A DNA stretch of 64,000 nt from Vermamoeba vermiformis (Eukaryota > Tubulinea > Echinamoebida), in contig JBEWZL010000267.1 in the NCBI GenBank assembly GCA_045837725.1, forward strand, positions 169,080 through 233,079. Reading direction: 5' to 3'. This document shows, piece by piece, positions 53,703 through 64,000 of this stretch. The number at the start of each line of letters is the position of its first letter. Position 1 is the stretch's first letter. The notes below the pieces were generated by a model. The model did no database searches. It worked only from the letters and a program-made list of their open reading frames with translations, and had not been told where the DNA came from. A program made the translations under genes and the position numbers.

Positions 53703-56384
53703 ATGAAGTTACATATCGTATTCATGCTTCTTTTACAAGTAATCAGCGTCTTTGGCGTCATGCGAGTCGTATCTGTTCAGCCGATCTCTTCAACAATCAG
53801 TTCCGCAAAGATTCTGCGTGACGGCGAGATTCTTTGGGCTGAAATGCTCAATGCGCGCGGCGGAGTAAATATTAACGGCACTTTGCACCCCTTAGAACTG
53901 ATCTCAGTTGATATTGGTGCTCCAACGGATTCAGAAATGGCTCAAAATGCAATTAATGCTATTAGAGCGGTTGCTAATGGTACTTATGGTGAAGTACATG
54001 CGATGCTAGTCCCATTCTCATCGTCCTTGACGGAAGTGCACGCGATCGAGGCTGAAAAGCACAAAATTCTTAGTTGCGCTGCTGGTAAGATACGATTTCA
54101 CAATTTCGACGATTTAAAAATAGCACCAATTTAATTGCAAATTATTTCACTGAAAGCTAGCTTTTAATTCGTGTAGACTTTTGCCATTTAAGGCAACTAA
54201 ATTTTGGAATTTTGGAAGAATGTGATCGAAGACGGCTTATAGCGGGTTGTAATATACTTATTTTACTAGGAGGTGCCTCGCCAACCCTATTCGAGTGCGA
54301 TGAGAACCTATTTACTCCATGCACATCCGCCACGGGTCGCAGATTTGAATACATGGTTGGAGTTCAGCCAAGTGCTTCAAGTATCTTTCCTCCTGCAATC
54401 TCATTGGCTAGAGTAAAGGGAGCAAAGACGATGGCCATTGTCAGAGAGAGCGGTGCAAACGAGCTTTATTTTCAAGCCATCCGAAAAGGTGCGATCAACG
54501 GTGCTACGGACAACAAGCTTGAAATCGTCTTAGACATTGCTGTGCCCTACTCTCCAAAGCTTACAGATAGTGCACGAGAGTATATGAAGGGCGCCATCGC
54601 TCAACTGCAACAACTCAATCCGGATTTAGTCGCAGGAGCAGTTTGGGGTCCTGGATGTCTTGCTTTTATTCAAGCAGCCAAAGAAATGAACTACACCGCA
54701 TCTGCATTTCTCATGTCTGTTTGCGCTAGCGACTCTTCGACGTTCAAATCGGTCTTGGGCGACACTGGCCGTTATGTATCCGGAACAACTGTTTGGGATC
54801 GACGCTTGACTGGACGAATGTACAACGAAGATGGCTCCAGTTCTATTCACTTCTTCCGTTACACTGTAAGTAACGCGAAACAAATAACAGATCCTGAAAT
54901 GGAATTGCATCCAAGTTTGCTTCAATTTCAGAAAGATTTATGAAGATTAACGTTATCTATTATAGAACACTACTGCTAGCCCGCAAATATTTCACGAAGT
55001 CTTTATTGAACGATTTGGATATGCGCCAAGTTATCCCGCAGCCACTCAGTTTGCCTGCGGATTAGCCCTCCAAGCTGCAGCAGAAATGGCTGGCTCGCTT
55101 GAAACAGAGGCTATGCGCGTTGCTATTAATAGAATTAACGTCGCAACATTCTACGGACAACTACAGTTCAACTCTTTTGGTCAGATGGTGGAAACTCAGT
55201 TCGGCGCTATTGTTCAATACAACGAGAACAATGAAGATGTAGTCGTCCTGCCTATCGCTGCTTCGGCTAACGACCTCATTTATCCTATGCCTGCTTGGAA
55301 TGAACGAGAAGAGCAAATCCGCTGGTACGCGACATCCGCAGAGCAAGGAATTATCGTCGCATCTGGTGTTGGAATATTATTCTGCTTCTCTATGATGATA
55401 CTATTCGCTAGATGGCGTCATAGACCGCAAATAATAGCCTCATCATTGCTATTTGTCGAGCTTATCATTCTTGGTGCCGCCATGATCTACGCTTCAATTT
55501 TCTTCTGGGCACTTGAAACTACGACTGCTATGTGCAATTTGCGATATTGGCTTGCTGGCGTTGGATTCGTATTAATGTTCAGCGCATTGCTAACGAAGAC
55601 TTGGCGAGTTTGGCGCATCTTCCACGAGCACAGCTTGAAAATGATCAAACTGACCAATGGCTACTTGCTCCGCATTATGGCCGTGGCACTGAGCATAGAG
55701 ATCATCGTGTTGACTATATGGACAGCTGCTTTCACCCCACAAGTCGAGACTGTTGTCTTGGATGTGAATCGTCCGATCTTGAACTACAGAACTTGCTCGA
55801 ATAACCAATCGCTGCCCTTTGCTATAGTTCTCATAGTATACAAGGGCATATTGATCATCGGAGGAGTAGTTTTAGGCTTCTGGTCGCGAAAAATCCGCAG
55901 CGAGTACAACGAATCCAAGTTCATCATAATCGCTATGTACAACATCGTATTTGCAGGCCTCATCTTGCTCGTATTATACGCTATTCAACTTGCAGACAGA
56001 CAAATAGACTTTTTGATTCGGTCTATCGCCATTTTGTGGGGAGTCACAGCGACCCTTTGCATCTTGCTGATCCCGAAGATTTATTACGTGGCCAGCGGAT
56101 CCAACGACCCAACACGAAAGAGACCTGGTTCAACTTGGAGCAGCGGTACTCCTCAATCATCGACTAATGTTCCTGAGACCTACGAAGCGGTCCAAGAACA
56201 ATTGGATCTACTGTCAAAGCGAGAACAGATCTTGCGCGAGAGATTAGCTGAATTGAAGGCTAGCGACAAAAGGTTGCGCGGCAATGATCATTCTAGCAAA
56301 CATTCGAAGAAGAGCACGAAATCGGGATCGTCAAAGGGCACTGAAATGGCAAGTGTTAATAGTATTAGCACAAAAGAAGTTTAA
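53703..56384 (+). CDS. Class C (GABA-B-like) seven-helix receptor
   Basis: Three exons, 53703-54084, 54270-54865 and 54966-56384, join in frame to 798 residues. After a signal peptide (MKLHIVFMLLLQVISVFGV) comes a type I periplasmic-binding-protein-like outer domain (SSTISSAKILRDGEILWAEM, VAGAVWGPGCLAFIQAAK, PAATQFACGLALQAAAEMA). The 7TM_3 domain follows: GIIVASGVGILFCFSMMILF, NLRYWLAGVGFVLMFSALLT and KTWRVWRIF are the classic helix-3 region. A C-terminal heptad stretch (YEAVQEQLDLLSKREQILR) resembles the GABA-B coiled coil used for heteromers. The Cys-rich linker of metabotropic glutamate receptors is absent, as in GABA-B types. Likely ligand: a small metabolite or amino acid; unproven. Confidence 0.9.
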
Positions 56385-56791
56385 TAGGTCCATGAAATGT
56401 AATCGCTCACTTGTATTCTACGGAAATTATATAGTTACAAAAGCCGCTTTTACTTGGAAACTGCAGGAATTATATTTCAATCTGAAACTTGTACGGTCAT
56501 GCAAACCAAAAGAGGCCTTCGTGCGGGTGTTCGATGCTTGATCTAACAGTGGGGCACGAAGAGAATATTTGATAGCACGACGGTCTGAAGTTAACAACCT
56601 CGTGAAACGCAAGCGAGATCTCGGTTCGACTCTTCTTGGGTTTTATATTAAACGAAGCAAGGGTAGGTCGCAGTAAAGTTACCCGTAATATTCTTTTCGT
56701 ACTCTTCCATAAATTTAGGAAAATGACACAAAAGTTGATCGGGAGACTTTCTGATGGTATTTTTCTCACCGAACACACATAACACCACAGT

Positions 56792-57172
56792 ATGGACCCT
56801 AATCAACAGAATCAATTTGTATATAGCCCTCCCGCTTATAACGCGCAACCTGGTTACCAGCCCAACATTTACCAGCCTCCTACTTATCAAGTCACGCCGC
56901 ATCAGCCTCTGTTACACGCACAACCTGGATATCAAAACCAGACTGTCATTCACGTCTCTACCGATGCTCCTACTGAAAACAATTGCTGCTTGGGCTTCTG
57001 GATGAGCTTTTTCTTCAGCTTCCTTGGCTTGTTGTGTATGTTCTGCGTGCGAGACAAATCTTCTTACCTCAAGGGCTGGATCATTCCTTTCCTCATCTCT
57101 TTGGTCGTTGGTGCTTTGATTTTGATCTTGGCTGGTGCTGGTGTAATTGTAGTTCATACCTACAATTATTAA
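56792..57172 (+). CDS. Tyr/Pro-rich two-helix membrane protein
   Basis: 126 residues in one exon. The first 60 are Gln/Pro/Tyr-rich with repeated PPxY-like or PGYQ units (PPAYNAQPGYQPNIYQPPTY), which could bind WW domains. Then NNCCLGFWMSFFFSFLGLLC forms one helix, and after a short charged loop (RDKSSYLKGW) a second one (IIPFLISLVVGALILILAGA). The layout is common in small amoebozoan and fungal membrane adaptors. No family named. Confidence 0.6.
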   Translation: MDPNQQNQFVYSPPAYNAQPGYQPNIYQPPTYQVTPHQPLLHAQPGYQNQTVIHVSTDAPTENNCCLGFWMSFFFSFLGLLCMFCVRDKSSYLKGWIIPFLISLVVGALILILAGAGVIVVHTYNY

Positions 57173-57738
57173 GTTGTTTATAGTTTTGTAGATTTAATAA
57201 ATTCTTTTTAGCGACTCAAGATTTATTACCACCGCAATGATTTTACTAATAATATTTTTATTAGGATATTTATGAATATCTCTACAACCTGTCTAATAAT
57301 GGCTCTTCTCATAAATTCAGAAAAAACGAAACTCGATCAAAGATCGGAACTTTACAACTAATGATCTTTTAGCCACGTCCAATTGTTTGCATTGGTAAAC
57401 CATATCATTAAGAAAGTTGCACTAACTCAGCCAAAGTGCAGCTGGATCCAGATTTCGCATTCACGAAAAAACCAATTCGCGACTGCACAACGTTCCCGGG
57501 TGCAAAATCAAATCGCTATCGGTGCGAAGTTTCACAAGGTATGTCGCAAGCAAGATTTCCCTACTCTTTTTATTATCTCGCTGGATTTCAAACTTAGTTT
57601 TTTTGAGCGGGCTTTGTGCTCTACCAGGGCTCAATCTCGACCATAAAGAACTCTTGGTGCACGTTCAAACTCAACAAAATATCGAATTTGACGACCACGC
57701 GAGCCAATCTAAGCCAGTTTTCCAACGAATCCGATCCA
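57173..57738. other. Intergenic, 5' region of UreD
   Basis: Frames here (57383-57646, 57522-57761) lack clear coding character. An open frame continuous with UreD reaches upstream to 57616 and could add residues if another start is used. Confidence 0.35.
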
Positions 57739-58928
57739 ATGCTTCAAACAATTCAGTCTAACCAAAGCTCAGCACTGCTTCGCCCCTCGATCCCTCAAGT
57801 AACCAAATTCGACGGAGAGATCGTCGTGGAGCGCATAGGAGACAAGTCAGAGCTCTCTAAGCTCTACTCAAGCAATCCTATTCGATTCATGCCGTTAGCT
57901 CGATCGACCTCTGTGCCGTCCTCAGCTGCCCTGGATATTAAATACGTCACTACTGTACAACTTGGACCTGGTATTGGAGGATCTAATCCTGACCGCTCCA
58001 TTCGCCTGCATGTTAAGCAGAGCAGCGGAATCTGCCTAACAACTGCTACATCCACGAAAGTAATTCGCTCCAAGGCAGAAGGCCCATGCACCAATGTAGT
58101 CGATGCGCGCGTAGACGACATGGGCTTCTTGTTTTATGCTCCAGAGCCTCTGTTGCCTTCCACCAGCTCATCTCTAACCCAGCTGCAAAGTTTCGAATTG
58201 CGACAAAACGCCTCAGTCGCAGCGTTAGAATGGCTCTTAAGGTACTTATAGATTTTATATTACGATTTATCCGTAAATTTATTTTATAAACAAAGCAGTA
58301 TTTATTTATTTAAATTTTAAAAAACTGGGACAACAACCAGTCTTAATTTGGCAAAAATCTCGAGTTGGAAGTTCAGTCCGTGTCATTTTTGACCTGTCGA
58401 ATACCTATAATCCATATTCATGCCCAATGCTGACGTTCTGATTCAATTAGTGTTCGAAAGTCGTCCGAGCCAGATGCGAAAGTTTGGACTTTAAACCGGT
58501 ATGAAAGTTCTATGAATCTCCGACGAGATAGCGACGCATTTAGCGAAAGAATGGTACTCGACAACACTGACCATTGTTTGGACGAGCGCGTTAGAGTCAA
58601 CGAAAAAGAGTCGTTGAATGTTGTCGGCAGATTTGTTCTTTACGGAGCTCAGTGCCACGAATCAATTCAACAACTGCTAAATATGGCTGAAAGATTAGAT
58701 ACCTTGCATGTCATGTATAACTCTGATGAGAACGTGGTCGGCTTTTCCGTCAAAAACTGCGATCCCAAGAACATCCAACGCCACGACGTGTTCTTCTCGC
58801 TGAAGGCATTCGACAATAATCAAGGGCTCGTTGTCTACTTTGGAGGATTCAACAGAGAGGCAGTGTTGCAAGAGCTCGTGCAGATGTTGGACCCGACTTT
58901 GAGTGCCTTATTGAAAACCAAACTGTAA
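57739..58928 (+). CDS. ureD: Urease accessory protein UreD
   Basis: Two exons, 57739-58241 and 58451-58928. The first half has the UreD pattern: SSNPIRFMPLARS, VQLGPGIGGSN, then ICLTTATSTKVIRSKAEGP (the family's LTTQ-A-TK-x-YR-like motif) and FLFYAPEPLLPSTSS. The second has VRKSSEPDAKVWTLNRYE, VVGRFVLYGAQ and a helical end. UreD, with UreF and UreG, delivers nickel to the urease active site. No urease or other accessory gene is in the window, as expected in fungi, where they are unlinked. Start chosen at the ATG just before the conserved part. Confidence 0.8.
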
Positions 58929-59261
58929 GCTGGCAATCGAAAGACCGATCCAGTGTACTATAATATGTAAATATTGTATAATTAAATGCTTACGTTTCAT
59001 GAAACACGTACGCTTTCAGTTACTGAGTTCGCTACATTTTCCGCGATCTGATCTGGCCAAAGCCTAACATCCTCCCTATCATTTATAAGAAGTGTCTGGT
59101 GAGAATCTATGGCCGTTTAGAAATAAATAAGAGTTTTAATTAATAAACAAGTTTTTACAAATGACGCTGATTAAAAAATCAGATCGCGTTACACACGGTA
59201 AAAAGAGTCGAAAAATAAGTTATGTAAGAGTTCAAAACAATACCAATACCATTAGTACTTT
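58929..59261. other. Intergenic between convergent genes
   Basis: Region between the 3' ends of UreD (plus) and the next gene (minus). No feature seen. Confidence 0.35.
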
Positions 59262-60075
59262 CTGATCCTCTTGCCCGTAACAGCCTGCGCCTTTCGTTCA
59301 GCGTCTTTCCTTCTCTCCAGCTCGTCATTTTTGTTCTTGATCTGCGCTTCTTGAGCTTTCTTATTTATGACTTTTAATAGCACCACGAGCAGAACGGAGC
59401 AAATAATGTTGAGACCGGCAAAACCGCAGATAAATCCGACGTTTACGCCGAGGTTGTCAGAGAAACTAAGACGAATGAAGGATTTTTTGAGTTGGACAGC
59501 AGTGTAGTTCAGATTTGCAAAAGTTTCGTTTGTGACAGCAAAAGGGTCAACCTCGACAACTGTAGTATTAGTGCCGTTGGTAGTGCCGTTTGTTTGGAAA
59601 ATGTCTTCTAGCTCTAATTTGAATGGAAATATCGTTAGTCAATCTGATCGACGCGCACGAAAATAAATGCAGGCGGAATTTGATAAAAAATGGGTATTCT
59701 TAATATTATATATTTATGATAATGGTATTATTAGTTTTGAATGTGCTCGGGTATGACCCACACGGAGTAGATTTATTTGAAAAAATAGCCGGTAATTTGA
59801 TTTCTATTCATTACTCCTTATTTAAACAATAGGAACTGATATTCTCGTGTTGTAGTAATTAATTATAGCGATATTTAATTATTACAGCCAATTTGCACGA
59901 GAGGGTAATGAAATCCAAAAATTAAATAGAGATGCGGCAGTAAAACAACCGAAAATATTATTACAATATCAATAATATCTACAATAATCTAATTCTTACC
60001 ATTTCGCTCGCCTGAAGCGACATAACAAAAGGCTACAAGATAAAATGCGACAATAAACAGATGTGATAGCTTCAT
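59262..60075 (-). CDS. Small type I membrane glycoprotein
   Basis: Two exons, 60000-60075 and 59262-59613, separated by an unusually long 386-base intron. Signal peptide MKLSHLFIVAFYLVAFCYVA, then a short outer part with several N-glycosylation sequons (TNGTTNGTNTTV, NETF, NYT), one membrane helix (VGFICGFAGLNIICSVLLVV) and a basic helical tail (NKKAQEAQIKNKNDELERRK...GKRIRK). About 142 residues. No family recognised; the tail could form a coiled coil. Confidence 0.65.
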
Positions 60076-60705
60076 GATGTGTAATTCTTATATACAAATA
60101 AATATATTCCTCGTGTAGTAGTACAACTATTAGCAATAAAGTTGATACTAAGTGAGGTCTATTTATCGTTTGTTTAGTTGAAATTCAAATAACAGCAGCA
60201 CGCGAAAAAAAAACGGCCTTCGGAAAATTGACTGCCTATTAATTTTGTCATTCATATTATGTATATAACCCACAATAGAATATATGTTGATACATTAAAT
60301 GAGCAACTCTGACCAACCAATCTTGACGGATCAAATCTTCCATCCGAGCTCTGTTCCCTTAGCCATTAATTTTGGATAAGATATTATTACAGCGCATTAT
60401 AAATTTATAGTTGTCAGCTCCTCGTAATTAGGTAGGTTCTTTTATTGTTGGAGCATAATTTACAAGTGCAGTGTAAATCGTTTTGTCTGATTGCTTAACT
60501 CAATAATCGCAAATTACGCCAGCACATTGCTTTATTTTTCTTAGTAATTTATAGGAAAATAGAAAAATATGCCGTGCTTCGTGTGAAATAGGTTTGTGTT
60601 CGATCTGAAATCATACAGCGTCAGACAGTAGCAATATAAATAGAAAGCTTCAACAGTATTTGCCAAATTCGAAATACAACAGTAGATAGCACGTGCCAAA
60701 ATAAT
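60076..60705. other. Divergent promoter region
   Basis: AT-rich spacer between the two glycoprotein genes. It holds a TATA box at 60635-60643. No gene seen. Confidence 0.4.
60635..60643 (+). promoter_or_regulatory. TATA box
   Basis: TATAAATAG, about 70 bases upstream of the start codon at 60706. Confidence 0.5.
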
Positions 60706-61497
60706 ATGCTCAAAGCCATACTAATTTTCGCCGTTTTGATCTTCGGATTTGGGTTCATTGCGACAAAGGCTGATGATTATCTTCCAGCGCTGCATCAAAT
60801 TCGACCATACACCTTCTCTACATCATACAGCTGTGGTGGAAATTACAAAACATCGGCACTATTCTTGTCTAGCTATTCTCAACGTTCGAATGCGCCAGAT
60901 CTGCTTTACAATGGTCCTTGCACAAGCCAGAAGTTCTTCCAATCCAACACTGCAGGAGATGATTTTGCTATAATAAGGTACCACGACAAGTTTAAGCCTC
61001 AAATACGAAAAAATATTTATTATTTTGTAACTAGCTTGATCGGAAACGTCTCTTTGGAAGAAGTGACTGCAACTATGGCCTTTCAAGGACTTAATGACGT
61101 AGGTTCTACGTTCCAAGAAAGACAGCCGGCCATTCCATCCATGTCTTACGTCGCTCTTTTGTCCAAATCCGAATTTCGCGCTCTCATTGCTTTCCGTGTC
61201 CAGTCCATTGCCAATGCTACTTGGGCCTGTGATATCGAGTACGCCGTATTGTCGTATTCGATTCAAGACACCCTCGTTCAATCTCCAGGCTGGGACTGGT
61301 ACGCCAAAAACAACTACACGCAAACAACTCCATCCGCAGCTGAAGTTGAAGTTTCTACGCCAATTGTTTATACCGTTGATGCTATGACTATCATGGGTGC
61401 TACTATGGGCGCTACTATTCTTGGCTTGGTCGTCGCGGTCATTGTTCTTGGCGTCAAACTTCGCAGTCGATCTGGTTACTCGCACATTCAACATTAA
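60706..61497 (+). CDS. Type I membrane glycoprotein, unknown
   Basis: A single exon of 263 residues. Signal peptide MLKAILIFAVLIFGFGFIAT, an outer domain of about 200 residues with paired Cys (SYSCGGNY, GPCTSQ, WACDIEY) and sequons (GNVSL, NATW, NNYTQT), then one membrane helix (MGATILGLVVAVIVLGVKL) and a very short tail (RSRSGYSHIQH). No known domain recognised. The outer domain has a beta-rich look. The antisense frame on the other strand is a shadow. Confidence 0.7.
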   Translation: MLKAILIFAVLIFGFGFIATKADDYLPALHQIRPYTFSTSYSCGGNYKTSALFLSSYSQRSNAPDLLYNGPCTSQKFFQSNTAGDDFAIIRYHDKFKPQIRKNIYYFVTSLIGNVSLEEVTATMAFQGLNDVGSTFQERQPAIPSMSYVALLSKSEFRALIAFRVQSIANATWACDIEYAVLSYSIQDTLVQSPGWDWYAKNNYTQTTPSAAEVEVSTPIVYTVDAMTIMGATMGATILGLVVAVIVLGVKLRSRSGYSHIQH

Positions 61498-62594
61498 TTG
61501 CACTCGCTGCTAAATTATATAATACGTATTATATATGTTATTATTTCCGCATAAAAGAATGTACGATTGGTCGCACACTGAGATCGAGAATAATAACTTG
61601 AAGCATTAGAACTATCAAAGGTAAGGCGGTTGCGTTAAAGCACAAATTACGGTGCGTGGATCAAGAGCTCGATAAGCTTATGACAGCTGAGTATTTTCGT
61701 AGTAACGAGGCAGACTATTCCAATAAACACGCGAACGAAAATGACGGCGGTTTATTTCAGAGGCCCAAATACAAGCCAAAATTCTATCTCCAAAAATCTC
61801 GAGAGCAATTTATATCCAGAAAGAATCAACCGAATAATTTGCACTTTGCAGCTAGCATGGTGGTGCAATAAAGAAATAAAGCATCACACCCAGACCAGAC
61901 CGGAAGCTGATCGGAAGAAGCCCAGCTCATTTGGCGTTGCTTTAAGCTAGATTTGCAAAGTTTTGAATTTAGGGACAATGGCTAATTGGAATTTAATTAA
62001 GTCTCAATTAGAGATAAGATTTTGCGTTTGTGCTAAAATGTCGAGCGCTCGCCATTTCGAGTTACGCTACAACCAGCCTGAATGGTGCAAGTAAGTATAG
62101 TTGTATGTATTATTCTCTGTATTTGAAACTTAAAACCAGTCCGAAAAAAATTAACCAGCGAAGTTCGATTAGTAAGCACTGTGCTCTCAGGTGTTGGAAT
62201 ATTAGTTACATTTCACAGAAGTTGGGGCAGCGTATATTTGACGATCCAACCGATTCTTGCAATGAGTTATTTATAACATTAACGCAATTTTTCTGAATTT
62301 TTTAAATCGATTAATTTCCGGAAAGAAGGCAGACGCGAAACGCTATCGGTTACAAAAGCTTACACCAGTATATGCCAAAGCATAGGTAAAATTTTATGAT
62401 GGGCGATTCTACTGGCACCCGTCATCTATTATCGGAAATTTAACGTTCTATTTATAGAGGTCTGAATAAAAAGGGACGGTTCTTCTGTTTTTATTAATAA
62501 CAATTTGTTTCAACAAAGCACCACGAGAGGTAAGTTATATTTCGTTTTTTAAAGTGAATTTGCTCTAATTTCTCTAAGGTTCGTAACACAAGCC
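61498..62594. other. Intergenic, about 1.1 kb
   Basis: One plus-strand open stretch at about 61620-61871 (MTAEYFRSNEADYSNKHANE, FISRKNQPNNLHFAASMVVQ) has some coding character but no clear start or family; confidence in it is low. The frame at 62030-62296 looks spurious. No repeats seen. Confidence 0.3.
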
Positions 62595-64000
62595 ATGTCT
62601 TTCAAAGTGTTCATCGGTTTGCTCCTGGGATTGCACCTGCATGTGGTCATCATATACGCGACCTCAATCAACATTGCTACACGGACCGGAGGCTTCTACA
62701 CTCTTTGTAAGAATAACGTGGATGCGTTTTACAACCAAACTGGGATCACCGTGAACGTCATCGCATTCAGCGAGGCTGATCTTCAATCCGAAATGCTTGC
62801 CGACTTGAAGAAGGGCTCTCCGTATTATGATGGATTCGTAGGAGGAGGCAGCGAATTCTACCTGTTGATTATGTGTCCCGACTGCAACTCTGATATTCGA
62901 CCGCTCCTCCAACCTCTCAGCGATTGGGTGCGTGATGATGCTGCCATAGCATGGTACGACATCGCTACTTTCGAGCGTACGACTACTTCGGTCTACAAAG
63001 GCGAGATCTACATGGTGCCAATGGATGCGGATGCGCTGCTCCTCTACTACCGAACTGATGTCCTCCAGCAAGCTGGTTTCAGCGCACCTCCATCCACTTG
63101 GGACGAGTACATTCAAATTGCTAAGGCACTGCAAGGCGTGGACATGAATCGAGACGGCATTCCTGACCACGCTACGTGCACTGGCAAGAAGAACTCGACT
63201 ATTTTCGATTTGAACGCATATTTCTTCATGGTTTATGCTTCACCATTCCTCCAATACAACGGCACGCATCAAGGCGTATTCTTCGATGCTGAAACAATGG
63301 CACCGATGTCCAACACTACTGGATTCGCTCAAGTGTGGTCGCTATACAAGGAAATGCTGCAGTATGGAGCTGAACTCGAGGTTGACTTTTGGGACTCCAT
63401 GTCGCTCTTTGCTGAAGGTCGCTGCGCAATGTTCATATCGTTCGGCGACGTTCTAGGTCCAATCAGGGGCTCTGTTGTGGAGAACCGGAGTTTCAATCCC
63501 GCCTGGCTCGAAGCAAGTCTACAACCGAGACACGAATCAAATGGAGCCCTGCACGGCAGATATATGCAAGTTCATGGACGCCCAAGGAATCAATCGCGCT
63601 CCTTTTGCTACTCCTGGTTATGGCGGCTACGTGTCTCGATTCACCGAAGACGATCGAAGAAAAGCTGCCTACGACTTTCTATCGTTTATATCTCAGCCTG
63701 CTCAGAGCAAAGTGGGAGTATTCGAGGGGCTAGGACAAGACGTATTCCGAAAGTCGCTGCTCAACGCCAATCTGTGGAAGGAGAATGGCTTCTCGAATGT
63801 CACATCAGTCGACGCCATTAGCGCTCTGGGTGCGGTCATGGACAGCCCTAACGTTGCGATCCCCATGCCAGCCATTCAGCAAGACCTCTACTTCGCTGCC
63901 TTCACTAACTGGAACAAGTGCTATTTGTTCAACGAATGCACGCTGGAACAAGCTCAAGCTGGATTGACGAACGATTGGATGTCACTCTTGCAGCAGTACG
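62595..64000 (+). CDS. Receptor-type protein with bacterial family-1 solute-binding domain, 3' end outside window
   Basis: Signal peptide (MSFKVFIGLLLGLHLHVVII) then a family-1 extracellular solute-binding domain like those of bacterial sugar transporters: LPxx-type start (SINIATRTGGFYTLC), YDGFVGGGSEFYLL, VYKGEIYMVPMDADALLLYY, FSAPPSTWDEYIQIAKALQG and FAEGRCAMFISFGDVLG. The matching C-lobe (APFATPGYGGYVSRFTEDDR, AAYDFLSFISQPAQ) lies in another frame from about 63,480, so the frame changes near 63455-63490 without a clear intron; this is an indel, an assembly error or an unseen splice. In early fungi this domain is often fused to a class C seven-helix module; that part would lie beyond the window. 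Confidence 0.75.

Noticed and set aside
56555-56640. tRNA-like stretch with a GGTTCGACTC T-loop-like word
   Set aside because: The T-stem does not pair, the D-arm is not recognisable and the acceptor pairing is imperfect, so it does not fold as a tRNA.
60859-61503. 214-codon open frame on the minus strand
   Set aside because: Exact antisense of the membrane glycoprotein at 60706-61497, which has the signal peptide, sequons and membrane helix.
1-64000. CRISPR arrays, bacterial operons, rRNA or complete retroelements
   Set aside because: No regularly spaced repeats, ribosome-binding-site operons, rRNA core sequences or reverse-transcriptase motifs were seen.

Overview
The window is nuclear DNA from a gene-dense, intron-rich eukaryote. 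Introns are mostly 40-80 bases with GT-AG ends (GTAAGT or GTACGT donors, TTAG or CAG acceptors), and a few are only about 32 bases. The gene set points to an early-diverging fungus or a near relative: a Zn2Cys6 regulator, UreD, a GPI-type Ser/Thr-rich surface protein, CR (Crinkler-RHS)-type effector sequence, and class C receptor-like proteins with periplasmic-binding-protein sensors. An amoebozoan cannot be excluded from sequence alone.

1-24 kb: the 3' end of a CR-type NTPase/nuclease effector-like gene, then OGG1 (8-oxoguanine glycosylase), then a cluster of five related genes (3.4-6.5, 7.0-9.9, 11.6-14.3, 14.5-17.0 and 21.7-24.0 kb). Each carries an N-terminal region, with a PD-(D/E)XK-nuclease-like signature in four of them, joined to a C-terminal protein kinase. 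An F-box protein, a C2-arrestin fusion and a GPI-anchored-type protein are interspersed. The last two kinases share near-identical kinase-lobe DNA, which suggests recent conversion. A whole Tc1/mariner-like transposon (24.0-25.5 kb), with perfect 33-base terminal repeats and an intron-containing intact transposase, sits against the 5' end of the last kinase.

26.6-43 kb: a Zn2Cys6 transcription factor; two small mitochondrial twin-Cx9C proteins (NDUFS5-like and CMC1-like); a tract at 31-34.7 kb where two small secreted-type cysteine-containing ORFs are bracketed by inverted copies of a repeat built on GTTGGACGGAACTA; a PSI-like cysteine-rich membrane protein; a four-helix membrane protein; several orphan genes; and a pepsin-like aspartic protease.

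43.5-50.5 kb: one very large gene for a NACHT-type STAND NTPase with a long HEAT/ARM-like repeat tail, the layout of an NLR-like intracellular sensor.

50.8-64 kb: mainly membrane and secreted proteins. There is a FRAG1/DRAM/Sfk1-type protein, a cluster of tiny one-helix proteins (one a decayed copy), a class C (GABA-B-like) seven-helix receptor, a Tyr/Pro-rich two-helix protein, UreD, two single-pass glycoproteins, and the start of a second receptor-type gene with a bacterial family-1 solute-binding domain, cut by the window end. Taken together the region is rich in sensing and signalling genes: surface receptors, an NLR-like sensor, nuclease-like/kinase proteins, an arrestin and an F-box protein. 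That they act together is inference only.
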